Shown here: positions 1 to 8,230 of the stretch, piece by piece
Numbering within the stretch: the first letter of the stretch is position 1
Layout of the letters: each line of letters starts with the position of its first letter
Assembly: GCF_003332825.1 (NCBI RefSeq)
Contig: NZ_QIRF01000005.1
Coordinates: 154,158-218,157 of the forward strand
Origin: Dyella sp. C9
GTDB lineage: Bacteria > Pseudomonadota > Gammaproteobacteria > Xanthomonadales > Rhodanobacteraceae
Reading direction: 5' to 3'
Length of the DNA stretch: 64,000 nt
Translations under genes and position numbers: made by a program
Notes under the pieces: generated by a model
What the model was told of the DNA's origin: nothing
Database searches by the model: none
The model's input: only the letters and a program-made list of their open reading frames with translations

Positions 1-528
1 CTGGGCGTTGACCCGTCCGGCGAGCTGGGACGCTATGCGCGTGGCGCCCTGCTCGCCTGCGGCGCAGTGGCGTGCTGGACCTGGTATCCGCTGCGCAATG
101 CCGAGTGGCTGCGCGAGCATCCCGGACGCAGTCCCCGCACATGGGCCACGGCGCAGGGCCTGGCCACGCTGCCGCTGGCCCTGGCCGGATACCTGCTGCT
201 GTGGTCGTTCATGCGCCTGCACGGCAGTTCGTTCGAACTGCCGCTCGGCCCACAGCCCTGGCGTTTCGTGGGATTGATGGCGGCGATCGGACTGTTTGCC
301 TCCTGGCTGGGCACGCTGTGCTGGAACGCCGCCAGCCAGCGGCTGCCCACCGCCATGGCCGGGCAGCTGATCGTGTTCGAGACACTCGCCGCACTCGCCT
401 ATGCCTTTGCGTTGCGAGGCCAACGCCCCGGAGCGCTGACGCTGGCCGGCGTCGCACTGCTGGTGGCGGGCGTGGCCTGGGCGGTGCGCATCCGCCCGCG
501 CCCAGTGGAGCTGGCACCGGCGGAGTGA
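1..528 (+). CDS. EamA/DMT-family transporter, C-terminal part (cut by window edge)
   Basis: The reading frame is open from the first base, so the start lies outside the window; about 175 residues are visible. At least three or four hydrophobic segments can be seen, such as LPLALAGYLLLWSFM, FVGLMAAIGLFASWLGTLCW, and a final ALTLAGVALLVAGVAWAV. They are followed by a short basic tail, which is typical of the last half of a drug/metabolite transporter (EamA) protein. The stretch 'GTLCWNAASQRLPTAMAGQLIVFETLAALAYAF', with the substrate-path helix followed by the 'E..A..YAF' segment, fits EamA repeats. The substrate cannot be inferred. The gene ends 66 bp before the NUDIX gene. Confidence 0.7.
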   Translation: MGVDPSGELGRYARGALLACGAVACWTWYPLRNAEWLREHPGRSPRTWATAQGLATLPLALAGYLLLWSFMRLHGSSFELPLGPQPWRFVGLMAAIGLFASWLGTLCWNAASQRLPTAMAGQLIVFETLAALAYAFALRGQRPGALTLAGVALLVAGVAWAVRIRPRPVELAPAE

Positions 529-594
529 AGCGCGGTTGTCGCTGCCATATTCGCAGGGCACCATGGGGTCTTTCCCCTGTGCCCTTCCACGCCG

Positions 595-1170
595 ATGACG
601 CATCCACACCAAGCCGCCCCCGCCGACGCCAGCGCGCCGGAAGAAACCCTGTACGTGGGCAAGTGGCTGAGCCTGCGCAAGCGCGGACGCTGGGAGTACG
701 CCGAGCGCAACAACCCGGGCGGCGCGGTGATCATCCTGGCGGTAACCCCTGAGGACAAGGTGCTGTTCGTCGAGCAGTACCGCGTCTCCATCCTCAGGAA
801 CACCATCGAGATGCCGGCGGGCCTGGTCGGCGACCTGCACGAGCACGGCGACGAAGATGCCATGCTCGCCGCCGCGCGCGAACTGGAAGAGGAAACCGGC
901 TACCGCTGCAAGCGGCTGCAATTCGTGCACGAGGGGCCATCCTCGTCGGGCATGAGCACGGAGATGATCGCCTTCGTGCGCGCCTGGGAGCTGGAGAAGG
1001 TCGGCCCCGGCGGCGGCGACGAGAGCGAGAACATCGTGGTGCACGAGGTACCGCGCAGCGAGGCCGGCCAGTGGCTGTTCGCCCGCGCGGCCGAGGGCTA
1101 CTCGATCGATCCCAAGCTGTTCGCGGGCCTGTGGTTCATCGAGCACACCGACCTGTTGGCCCGAAGCTGA
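595..1170 (+). CDS. NUDIX hydrolase, ADP-ribose pyrophosphatase-like
   Basis: This is a 191-residue protein with a complete Nudix box: G at 'AGLVGDLHEHGDEDA', then 'AARELEEETGY', matching GX5EX7REUXEEXGU. The REXXEE glutamates that bind the metal are intact. Length and the preceding 'VLFVEQYRVSILRNTIEMPAG' segment resemble NudF-type nucleotide-sugar/ADP-ribose pyrophosphatases, which cleave nucleoside diphosphate derivatives in the cytoplasm. The exact substrate cannot be read from sequence. It stands alone between the EamA gene and a small secreted protein, and the spacing does not suggest an operon with either. The assignment to the superfamily is firm and the subfamily is moderate. Confidence 0.9.
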   Translation: MTHPHQAAPADASAPEETLYVGKWLSLRKRGRWEYAERNNPGGAVIILAVTPEDKVLFVEQYRVSILRNTIEMPAGLVGDLHEHGDEDAMLAAARELEEETGYRCKRLQFVHEGPSSSGMSTEMIAFVRAWELEKVGPGGGDESENIVVHEVPRSEAGQWLFARAAEGYSIDPKLFAGLWFIEHTDLLARS

Positions 1171-1268
1171 ACGCTTCCTCGTAACGAAAACTAAAGAATC
1201 CGGCGAATCCGCCGATGCCGGTCATGTCATCCCACCCTTTGACCTGACCTCATCGACGGATTTAAGCC

Positions 1269-1631
1269 ATGAAGACCCTGCTCGCTTCCGCCCTGTTCGT
1301 GTTCGCTCCGCTGGCTGCCCACGCCGCCTGCGCCCCCACCGATTTCGTTGTCCAGGACTTCAAGATGAAGGTCGTGGGCAGTGGCATGGGCGCCCGCCTG
1401 AGCCTCAGCGGCCAGCTGGTTAACCATTGCGCCGAAGCCGCCGCCGCGCAGATCACCATCGACGCCAAGGACGGTTCGGGCAAGGTGCTGCAGACCAAGA
1501 AGGGCTGGCCGGCCGGTACCACCAACATCAGCCCGGGCCAGTCGGTTGACTTCGACCTGGGTCGCCTGTTCCGTTTCGACCCGGAAATGCAGTCCTACAC
1601 GGTCGGCGTCGCCGACGTGCGCACCTGGTAA
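1269..1631 (+). CDS. Small secreted protein of unknown function
   Basis: The 120-residue protein starts with a textbook Sec signal peptide (MKTLLASALFVFAPLAAHAA, cleavage after AHA). The mature part has two cysteines (near residues 21 and 55), which could form a periplasmic disulfide. The segment 'RLSLSGQLVNHCAEAAAAQITIDAKDGSGKVL' alternates in a beta-rich way and resembles a small immunoglobulin-like beta sandwich. No family is recognised. It is a single-gene unit because a strong terminator follows 31 bp after the stop. The start at 1269 is preceded by only a weak ribosome-binding site (tttaagcc). Confidence 0.7.
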   Translation: MKTLLASALFVFAPLAAHAACAPTDFVVQDFKMKVVGSGMGARLSLSGQLVNHCAEAAAAQITIDAKDGSGKVLQTKKGWPAGTTNISPGQSVDFDLGRLFRFDPEMQSYTVGVADVRTW

Positions 1632-1662
1632 TACCCCCTAGTACTTTGATCTTGCTTCATTT

Positions 1663-1688
1663 GAGGCCCCGCAAGGGGCCTCTTTTTT
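1663..1688 (+). terminator. Rho-independent terminator
   Basis: A perfect 8-bp stem GAGGCCCC / GGGGCCTC with a GCAA tetraloop is followed directly by six T. It closes the small secreted-protein gene and separates it from the diguanylate cyclase. Confidence 0.93.
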
Positions 1689-1730
1689 GCCCGCGTCACA
1701 GGTCAGGCGCCTGCGTAAATGTGACACAGT

Positions 1731-1757
1731 TCAAGTTTTCGCCAGATCTTCCGATAT
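1731..1757 (+). promoter_or_regulatory. Sigma-28 (FliA)-like promoter for the diguanylate cyclase gene
   Basis: TCAAGTTT, 11 bases, then TCCGATAT. The FliA consensus is TAAAGTTT-N11-GCCGATAA, so the -35 matches 7 of 8 and the -10 matches 6 of 8, with exactly the canonical spacing. It lies 99 bp upstream of the ATG at 1857. It is a prediction from sequence only. Confidence 0.6.
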
Positions 1758-1856
1758 GCTTGTTGACCAGCGACGATGACGTCGATCCACCAGCCTCTCA
1801 CGAGGCCCGGCTCGTCCCCCATGGCCGGGGTGGACGCGCTGGCAGAAGGGAGCGCC

Positions 1857-3047
1857 ATGCATCTGGACATACCGACCCTGACCCTCGCCAGCCTGTTGAT
1901 GGGCGTTGGCGCGTCGATCGGTTTCACGTCATTGATGACCGTACTTCACACCCAGCGGGTGTTGCGCATCTGGGTAGCGGCGATCTGGATGAGCACGGTT
2001 GCCATCACGCTGATCGGCTTGCGCAACCATGTTCCCGACCTGTTCTCGATCGTGCTCGGCAATGGCCTGCTGACCGCATCGAACGCATTGGCGCTCAAGG
2101 GCATCGCCACCCACCTGGACTTGTCGCTGCGCTGGCGCTGGCCACTGGTGTTCGTGGCCGCCTACACCGCCTTCATCGCCTGGTATGCCTATGTCACGCC
2201 GAGCCTGGGGACCCGGCTGCTGATCGGCAGCCTTCAAGCGATGGGATTCAATTTCGCCTTCGCCTACCTGCTGTTCCGCCACAGCAAGCCCGAAATCCGG
2301 GCGAGCTGCCGCATTGCCGGCGCGGTGATGCTGGTCAACGGACTGTTCTATTTCGCCCGTTCGCTGATGCCGTTGCCGCCGGGCCAGGACATCATGGAGG
2401 CGGGCACGCCGGTGGTGGCCACCTACGTGATCGGCATCCTGACGGGATTGGCCTCGTACTTCGCCTTGCTGCAACTGATCACCGAGCGGCTGATGGTGGA
2501 CCTGCGCCGGGCCGCGCAAACCGACGGCCTGACCGGCCTGCTCAACCGCAGCGCCATCGTCGGGGAGGGACGCGCCGCCATGGCACGCTGCCAGCAGCGT
2601 GGGCTGCCCTTCGCGTTGCTCATCTTCGACCTCGACCACTTCAAGCAGATCAACGACACCTGGGGACACGACGCCGGCGACGCAGTGCTGCGGCACGTCA
2701 CCCGCGTCCTCTCGCAGGTGACCCGCTGGCCCGGCCAGCTGGCCAGTCGCTACGGTGGCGAGGAGTTCGTACTGGCCTTGCCCGGTGCCAGCATGCAGCA
2801 GGCGCTGGACGTGGCGGAGCGGCTGCGCCATGCGCTGGCCCATTCGCCAACCCGCATCGGCCACCAGAGCATCCCGGTAACGGCGAGCATCGGCGTGACC
2901 GTGGCCCGGCCGGGGGCACGCTTTGAACAGCTGGTGCGGGAGGCGGACGAGGCCATGTACCGGACCAAGTTCGATGGCCGCAATGGTGTCAGTTGGGCAG
3001 AGCTGGACGCCCGCCGGCTGGCCGAAGCAGGCGACTCCCGCTGCTGA
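1857..3047 (+). CDS. Membrane-anchored diguanylate cyclase (GGDEF domain)
   Basis: The 396-residue protein has about six or seven membrane helices in its first 220 residues (for example LTLASLLMGVGASIGFTSL and VATYVIGILTGLASYFALL). A short linker follows, then a GGDEF domain beginning 'AQTDGLTGLLNR', with 'FDLDHFKQINDTWGHDAGD' and the active-site motif GGEEF. It should make cyclic-di-GMP from two GTP. The inhibitory RxxD site five residues before GGEEF is absent (the segment there reads WPGQLASRY), so product inhibition is probably lost. An upstream in-frame ATG at 1776 exists, but the ATG at 1857 has an AGAAGGGAG ribosome site at the right distance and begins the first hydrophobic segment. 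The sigma-28-like promoter upstream links it to flagellar gene expression. Confidence 0.9.
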   Translation: MHLDIPTLTLASLLMGVGASIGFTSLMTVLHTQRVLRIWVAAIWMSTVAITLIGLRNHVPDLFSIVLGNGLLTASNALALKGIATHLDLSLRWRWPLVFVAAYTAFIAWYAYVTPSLGTRLLIGSLQAMGFNFAFAYLLFRHSKPEIRASCRIAGAVMLVNGLFYFARSLMPLPPGQDIMEAGTPVVATYVIGILTGLASYFALLQLITERLMVDLRRAAQTDGLTGLLNRSAIVGEGRAAMARCQQRGLPFALLIFDLDHFKQINDTWGHDAGDAVLRHVTRVLSQVTRWPGQLASRYGGEEFVLALPGASMQQALDVAERLRHALAHSPTRIGHQSIPVTASIGVTVARPGARFEQLVREADEAMYRTKFDGRNGVSWAELDARRLAEAGDSRC

Positions 3048-3167
3048 CGGCGTCATCAGAATCCGCCTACGTGATCGTAAGTTCCTGACCCCACTCGCCA
3101 TAGAAATCTCGGCTATGCTGCCCCCGCTTCCGGGGGGAGGCATACAAGGGATGGGGGATCGAAGGAT

Positions 3168-4349
3168 ATGCATCACGAGACGATGGCCTCGGGCATTTAC
3201 CTGCCCGAACTCGATGTTCCTGCCGCAGACCTGACCGACCGCTCGCGCCGCCTCGAATTCCGGGGCAACGCGCGGGATTACTTCCGCATCTGGATCGTCA
3301 ACGTGGCCCTGAGCCTGGTGACGCTGGGCATCTACTCCGCCTGGGCCACGGTGCGCACGCGACGCTACATGTACGCCAGCACGGCACTGGCCGACACGCC
3401 ATTTGAATACCTGGCCAGGCCCTTGCCCATTCTGCGCGGGCGGCTGCTGACCGCCCTCATCTTTGCGCTCTACGCGCTGGCCGGCCACGTTTCCAGGCCG
3501 GTGCAACTGGGTGCGGCGCTGGTGGTGGGCCTGTTCATGCCATGGATGATCGTCAAGAGCCTGATGTTCCGGGCCCGCTATTCATCCTGGCGTGGGCTGC
3601 GTTTCCACTTTACCCAGGACTACGCCGGTGCCTACCAATGGTATCTGCTGACCTATCTGCTGCTGGCCGTGCCGATGGTGCTGGTGATCGTGCTGAGTGC
3701 CGGCGGCCATGCGCTGGTCGGCTTGCTGCTCGCCTTTGCGGCCTTCACCGGCATCTACCCATGGATCAAGGGCAACCAGCAGCAGTGGATGATCGAGCAT
3801 CACCACTTCGGCGGTAAGTCGTTCCGCTTCAAGGGCCAGCTCTCCAACTACTACGCCATCTACATCAAGGCGGTAGGCATCGCCATCGTGGCCTTCCTGG
3901 CGTGCGCGGCACTGTTCGGTGCACTGGCGGTATCGGCCTTGAAGGGCCACCTGCAGGGCTTCAATCCCAAGGCGCCGCCGATCTGGTTCATCGCCAGCGC
4001 CTACCTGGTGATGGCGCCCGCTTACCTGGCCGTCTGGACCTATGCCCACAAGGCCATGACCAACCAGATGTACAACCAGGCCCAGCTCGGCAGCTATCGC
4101 TTCCACTCCACCCTGGCCTACTGGCCGTTGCTGGGCATCTACCTCAGCAACGCGGTGGTGGTGCTGTGCACGTTGGGGCTGGCGTGGCCGTGGGCGCGCA
4201 TCCGACTGGCGCGCTACCGGGCGGCGAACCTGGAAATCATCGGTGGAGGCGATCTCAACGACTTCGTGCGTGATGCGTTCTCGCACGGTGAAGTCGGCGC
4301 CGCCGCGACCGAGATGGACAGCCTGCTGGGCATCGACATCGGCCTGTGA
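3168..4349 (+). CDS. DUF898 (YjgN-like) membrane protein
   Basis: The 393-residue protein shows the repeated DUF898 signature: 'LEFRGNARDYFRIWIVNVALSLVTLGIYSAWATVRTRRYMYAST' near the N terminus, and a second partial repeat around 'GLRFHFTQDYAGAYQWYLLTYLLL' and 'LGTYRFHSTLAYWPL'-type segments (here LGSYRFHSTLAYWPL). There are about eight or nine membrane helices. The biochemical function of the family is unknown. It is followed 5 bp later by an M48 metalloprotease, a pairing also seen for YjgN homologues in other proteobacteria, so the two probably form an operon and may work together in envelope quality control. The GAAGGAT before the ATG is close to it; an internal ATG at 3183 is an alternative start. 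Confidence 0.85.
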   Translation: MHHETMASGIYLPELDVPAADLTDRSRRLEFRGNARDYFRIWIVNVALSLVTLGIYSAWATVRTRRYMYASTALADTPFEYLARPLPILRGRLLTALIFALYALAGHVSRPVQLGAALVVGLFMPWMIVKSLMFRARYSSWRGLRFHFTQDYAGAYQWYLLTYLLLAVPMVLVIVLSAGGHALVGLLLAFAAFTGIYPWIKGNQQQWMIEHHHFGGKSFRFKGQLSNYYAIYIKAVGIAIVAFLACAALFGALAVSALKGHLQGFNPKAPPIWFIASAYLVMAPAYLAVWTYAHKAMTNQMYNQAQLGSYRFHSTLAYWPLLGIYLSNAVVVLCTLGLAWPWARIRLARYRAANLEIIGGGDLNDFVRDAFSHGEVGAAATEMDSLLGIDIGL

Positions 4350-4354
4350 CAGGC

Positions 4355-5422
4355 ATGACGCCAGCCGTCTATTTCGACGGACTCTCCACCCGTCCCATCT
4401 GGGTGGAGGTGTGGCGCGAGGACGCGGTGCTCCATTGGCGCACCGCTGATCGCCAGCGCGCATGGCAGGCGTCACTGGCGTCGATGGAGCCCAGTGCGCG
4501 CGTCACCGGCCTTCCCTTCGTGCTGCATCTGGCCGATGGCGCACACCTGCAGATCGAGCACGACCAGATGCCGGCCGACTGGTTTCCAGGGCACCACCGG
4601 CTGGAAAAGCTGGTGGACTGGCTGGAGCGTCGCTGGATGGCCGCGCTGGCGGGCGTAGTCGTGGTCGTCGTCTCGTTGCTCGCCTTGTTCGAGTACGGCG
4701 TGCCCTGGGCCGCCGACCGCGTGGCCGATCACCTGCCGCACGCGCTGGAATCGAGCATGGGGCGGCAGTCGCTGACTGCACTCGAAGGACGCGTGCTCCT
4801 GCCGACCCACCTGTCCGCCGAGCGCCAGACCCACCTGCAAGCGGTGTTCTGGCACTTTGCGCTGGGCATGCCCGGACTCGGCGATGTGCGCCTGAAGTTC
4901 TACAGCGCACCGATGATCGGCGCGAATGCCTTTGCGCTGCCCGACGGCACCATCGTCTTCACCGATCAGCTCGCCAGCGCGCTGCCTGACGATGAGGCTT
5001 TCATCGCCGTGATTGCCCACGAACTGGGGCATCAGGTCCATCACCACATGCTGCGGCAGGTGTTGCGCAACTCCGGCGCGTTCATCGTCGCCGGCATGAT
5101 GATGGGCGACGTCACCTCGATGGGCGGCATCACCGCAGGCATCCCGCTGTTCCTGATCAACAGCCACTATTCGCGCACCTTCGAAGAGGATGCTGACGGC
5201 TTCGCGTTCGCGGCGCTGTCCCGGCAGGACATCGATCCGGTGGCGTTCGTGCACATGATGCAGGCGCTGCAGCGCAGCCATCCGGAGTCCAAGGACCAGG
5301 CCGCGGAGCGCTACGTGATGAGTCACCCGTTGAATGCGGATCGCATCGGGCGAGCCGAGGCGGCGTCGCTGGCATTCAAGGCCCGGCACGGCGCGGGGGC
5401 GGCGGTGCAGGCAAAGAAATGA
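4355..5422 (+). CDS. M48-family membrane metalloprotease
   Basis: This protein of about 355 residues has a cytoplasmic N-terminal region, one strong membrane helix (ALAGVVVVVVSLLALFEYG, near residue 105), and then the zinc-protease core. The HEXXH motif reads IAHELGHQVHHH, and a downstream glutamate in 'RTFEEDADGFAF' serves as the third zinc ligand, as in M48 (HtpX/Oma1/BepA-like) enzymes. The tail 'SHPLNADRIGRA' is the usual 'HP...R' element. A GTG nine bases upstream (4346), overlapping the stop of the DUF898 gene, is another possible start; the ATG at 4355 gives the usual 'AVYFDG' N terminus. It is probably co-transcribed with the DUF898 gene. Confidence 0.87.
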   Translation: MTPAVYFDGLSTRPIWVEVWREDAVLHWRTADRQRAWQASLASMEPSARVTGLPFVLHLADGAHLQIEHDQMPADWFPGHHRLEKLVDWLERRWMAALAGVVVVVVSLLALFEYGVPWAADRVADHLPHALESSMGRQSLTALEGRVLLPTHLSAERQTHLQAVFWHFALGMPGLGDVRLKFYSAPMIGANAFALPDGTIVFTDQLASALPDDEAFIAVIAHELGHQVHHHMLRQVLRNSGAFIVAGMMMGDVTSMGGITAGIPLFLINSHYSRTFEEDADGFAFAALSRQDIDPVAFVHMMQALQRSHPESKDQAAERYVMSHPLNADRIGRAEAASLAFKARHGAGAAVQAKK

Positions 5423-5471
5423 GGGTGAAGAGCCGGCCCGCAGCGGGAGCGTGGGGCCAGGCTGACCGCTC

Positions 5472-5503
5472 AACCTGCCCTCTCCCCCCTGGGGAGAGGG
5501 AAC
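5472..5503. repeat. CTCTCCCC/GGGGAGAG palindrome between convergent genes
   Basis: CCTCTCCCCCC then TGGGGAGAGG form a hairpin in the 87-bp gap between the convergent M48 and STAS genes. It resembles the hairpins at 16073-16214 and the dispersed CCCTCTCCC elements common in Lysobacterales. It may double as a terminator in both directions, though no T-run follows. Confidence 0.6.
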
Positions 5504-5509
5504 AAGCCA

Positions 5510-5812
5510 TCAATGCAGGACGAACAGCTTGTCGAACCCCGCCACGCGCAGCGTGCCGCGCAGGCCGGTGTCGGCGTTGACGATGCGGATCTCGGAGCGA
5601 TCGTCGCCGGCGTGTTCGCGCAGCAGCATCAGCATGCCCAACGCTGAGCTGTCCATGCTGGTGACTTCGCCCAGGTCGATCACGTAGCTGCGCGCCGCGC
5701 GGCCATTGAGGCAGGCATCGTGGAACGCGCGATGCACGCTGAAGTCGAAGCGCTCGCCCATCTGCAGGGTGACGCAATCTTGCTCGGTATCGTGGTGAAC
5801 GGTCAGGCTCAT
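5510..5812 (-). CDS. STAS-domain protein (anti-sigma-factor-antagonist type)
   Basis: The 100-residue protein is a single STAS domain, with the core 'YVIDLGEVTSMDSSALGMLMLLREHA'. The DSSALG motif keeps the serine that SpoIIAA-type proteins use for phosphorylation. It is the last gene of the chemotaxis operon, 11 bp after the MCP-like gene. The start was set at MSLTVHHDTE because AAGGA lies 8 bases upstream; another ATG nine bases earlier would leave no room for a ribosome site. STAS proteins in chemotaxis clusters may act as protein-protein switches; the partner is unknown here. Confidence 0.85.
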   Translation of the reverse strand: MSLTVHHDTEQDCVTLQMGERFDFSVHRAFHDACLNGRAARSYVIDLGEVTSMDSSALGMLMLLREHAGDDRSEIRIVNADTGLRGTLRVAGFDKLFVLH

Positions 5813-5823
5813 GACGGGCATCC

Positions 5824-7008
5824 TTAGAAGAGTTCGATCTCGCCGGCGTCCATCGAGTTCTGCAGCGCCGGGCCACGCGAACGCAGGCGGGCCTTCTCGC
5901 GCTGGATGGCCAGGCGGTTGCGCACGCGCTGCGCACGCTGAGCCAGCAGCTCTGCGTCGAGCGGGCTGCACGCCAGTTCCTCGATGTCGCGGGTGCATTC
6001 GGTGGTGACTTCCTGCAACTCGACCAGGCGCTGCCGGGTCTGGTTGATCAGCTGGCTCAGGATGTCCTCGAACTGCAGCGAACGCACGGTGGTGGCCACG
6101 TCGGTGCCCAGGCCGCGATTGATCTCGACCACTTGGTCGGCGACCTTGTTGGTACGCGCGTCGCTTTCGGTCACATGGGCCATCATGGCGTCGATGCCGC
6201 CCTTGGCGGACAGCGCCACGTTGAGGTCCTGCGACGCCATGGTGCCGACCAGGCCGCGCAACTGCTCCATCGCGGTGCGGGCGCGCTCGACGTGGCTGCC
6301 GATCTGTTCGTTGAACTGGTTGGAATGGCTGGCCAGGTTGCGGATCTCGCCGGCCACCACCGCGAAGCCACGGCCCGACTCGCCGGCGCGCGCCGCCTCG
6401 ATCGCCGCGTTCAGCGCCAGCAGGTTGGTTTCCTCGGCGATGGGGTTGACGTTCTTCAGCAGTCCGAACACCGCGTCCATTTCCTTGGCCATGCCGTCGA
6501 TGCGGTAGACGATGCGCAGGCTCTCGCGCGACATCTGCACCACCATGTCGACGAAGTGCTCGAGCAGGTCGCCGGTGCGCGCAGCGAAGGCCTGCACCGA
6601 CACGCCTTCGTTCTGCGCGTCGATGATCTGGCGCAGCAGCGACTGCTGCATGCCGGTCTTGCGCGAGAGGCCGTCGAAGCCGCCGCCCAGTTCGGACACC
6701 GCGTCGCGCAACAGGTCCAGTGCCTGGTGCAGTTCGCGCGTAGCGTGGCCGAGCTCATCAACCAGCGAGCTGCGCACTTCCTCCAGCGTTTCGCGCACGG
6801 GCGCGTGATGGCCCAGCGATTCTTCGATCACCGTTTCGACCATCGGCGGCGTGCGCCGCAGCTCGACGATCCAGGCGACAGTGAGCAGCACGATCAGCAC
6901 CGGGGCCAGCCAGGGCGAGTGCCACAGCAGCGCCAGCAGCAACGCCACGGCACTGGCGGCCAGGCCGACGACGGGGCGCACGCGCATGAAGGAGAGAATG
7001 GCGTCCAT
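5824..7008 (-). CDS. MCP-like chemotaxis protein with CheZ-like DxxxQ motif
   Basis: The 394-residue protein has a short hydrophobic hairpin at the N terminus (about residues 12-48) with no periplasmic sensor domain. A coiled-coil region and a methyl-accepting signalling hairpin follow, with the conserved tip '[35 protein letters not shown]'. It should therefore dock to CheA/CheW from the cytoplasmic face. Downstream, '[14 protein letters not shown]' contains Asp315 and Gln319 in a D-x-x-x-Q arrangement like the catalytic helix of CheZ (QDFQDLTGQ), and the C terminus is GEIELF. No cheZ is present in this operon. The receptor-like fold is certain; a phosphatase role is inference. It sits 15 bp after cheB. 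Confidence 0.85.
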   Translation of the reverse strand: MDAILSFMRVRPVVGLAASAVALLLALLWHSPWLAPVLIVLLTVAWIVELRRTPPMVETVIEESLGHHAPVRETLEEVRSSLVDELGHATRELHQALDLLRDAVSELGGGFDGLSRKTGMQQSLLRQIIDAQNEGVSVQAFAARTGDLLEHFVDMVVQMSRESLRIVYRIDGMAKEMDAVFGLLKNVNPIAEETNLLALNAAIEAARAGESGRGFAVVAGEIRNLASHSNQFNEQIGSHVERARTAMEQLRGLVGTMASQDLNVALSAKGGIDAMMAHVTESDARTNKVADQVVEINRGLGTDVATTVRSLQFEDILSQLINQTRQRLVELQEVTTECTRDIEELACSPLDAELLAQRAQRVRNRLAIQREKARLRSRGPALQNSMDAGEIELF

Positions 7009-7023
7009 GGGGATATCCGAAAA

Positions 7024-8121
7024 TCAGTTGGCCGGCACGGCGGCACGGGGGATGGGTTGATTGGCCAGCGCGAGCAGGCGCGCGGCAATGTGGTCCAGGG
7101 GAAGCTTCTCGCCCGCGGCGCCCAGCTTCCAGGCGGCGCCCGGCATGCCCCACACCACCGAGGACTCCTCGTCCTGCACGAGGGTGCGGGCACCGGTTTG
7201 CTGCAGCTCCAGCAGGCCACGCGCGCCGTCGTCGCCCATGCCGGTGAGCAGAGCGGCGATGCCGGCGCGGCCGACGCTGGCTGCCATCGAGCGGAACAGC
7301 ACGTCCACACTGGGCTTGTGGCGGTTGACCGGCGGACCGTTGTGCAGGCGGCATACGTACTTGGCGCCGTCCCACATCACCAGCAGGTGCTGGCTGCCTG
7401 GCGCGATGTACGCATGGCCCTGCTGGATCGGCTGGCCGTCGCGCGCCTCGCACACGCGCATGGCCGAACAGGTGTCCATGCGTGCCGCGAAGGGGCCGCT
7501 GAAGGCGGCGGGAATATGCTGGGTGATCACGATCGGCGGTGCGTCGGGCGGCATCGCCTCCAGCACCACGCGGATGGCCTCGGTGCCGCCGGTGGAGGCG
7601 CCAATGGCGATGATCGGGCTGCCACCACGGGTGCCGGCGGTCTGTGCGCGCGGCAGCACCGCGTCGGCGGAAAGGCGCGGCGGCACGTCAAGCTTGCGCA
7701 CGGCGGTGCGCTGACGCGGACGGGCCAGCGCGGCGAGCTTCACCTTGGAGCAGATCTCCTGCGCGCCTTCGGCGAAGGTCGCCGCCAGGTCGGTGCTGGG
7801 CTTGGTGAAGAAATCCACGGCGCCCAGTTCCAGCGCGCGCAGGGTGACCTCGGCGCCCTCCTGGGTGAGCGAGGACACCATCACCACCGGCATTGGGCGC
7901 AGCCGCATCAGGTTCTCGAGGAAGGTAATGCCGTCCATACGCGGCATCTCCACGTCGAGCGTGAGCACGTCGGGGTTGAGCTGCTTGATCTTTTCGCGGG
8001 CAATCAGCGGATCGGCCGCCGTCCCCACCACCTCGATGCCGGGGTCACACGAGAGCATGGTCGACAGCAGCTTCCGCACCAGTGCGGAGTCATCGACCAC
8101 CAGGACACGTACTCTTTCCAT
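7024..8121 (-). CDS. cheB: CheB, chemotaxis response regulator and protein-glutamate methylesterase
   Basis: The 365-residue protein has a receiver domain (residues 1-120; acidic pocket VVDDSA, phospho-acceptor Asp56 in [12 protein letters not shown], and Lys in FTKPS), a linker, and a methylesterase domain. The catalytic triad is visible: Ser176 in IGASTGGT, His202 in ITQHIP and Asp298 in GMGDDGA. It removes methyl groups from, and deamidates, MCP glutamates/glutamines in the cytoplasm, and is activated by CheA. It lies 109 bp downstream of cheD and directly before the MCP-like gene. The operon also has two MCPs whose C termini end in WxxF, a plausible tether for CheR and CheB. Confidence 0.97.
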   Translation of the reverse strand: MERVRVLVVDDSALVRKLLSTMLSCDPGIEVVGTAADPLIAREKIKQLNPDVLTLDVEMPRMDGITFLENLMRLRPMPVVMVSSLTQEGAEVTLRALELGAVDFFTKPSTDLAATFAEGAQEICSKVKLAALARPRQRTAVRKLDVPPRLSADAVLPRAQTAGTRGGSPIIAIGASTGGTEAIRVVLEAMPPDAPPIVITQHIPAAFSGPFAARMDTCSAMRVCEARDGQPIQQGHAYIAPGSQHLLVMWDGAKYVCRLHNGPPVNRHKPSVDVLFRSMAASVGRAGIAALLTGMGDDGARGLLELQQTGARTLVQDEESSVVWGMPGAAWKLGAAGEKLPLDHIAARLLALANQPIPRAAVPAN

Positions 8122-8230
8122 CGCCTATTCGTCTCGCCTTCGTCGTGCAGCGCGACGCGCCGCGCCCACGCATGCTGGCCCGTGACGGCGCCGGAAACTT
8201 GCCAGGAGGAGCCACCGCGCGCGCTGCGCG

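Noticed and set aside
1646..2926. 426-codon frame overlapping the diguanylate cyclase
   Set aside because: It is an off-frame shadow with Arg/His/Pro-rich composition and no domains; the GGDEF frame is clearly the real one.
3060..3120. Possible sigma-28 promoter before the DUF898 gene
   Set aside because: Only about half the bases match at each box, far weaker than the sites at 1731 and 16960.
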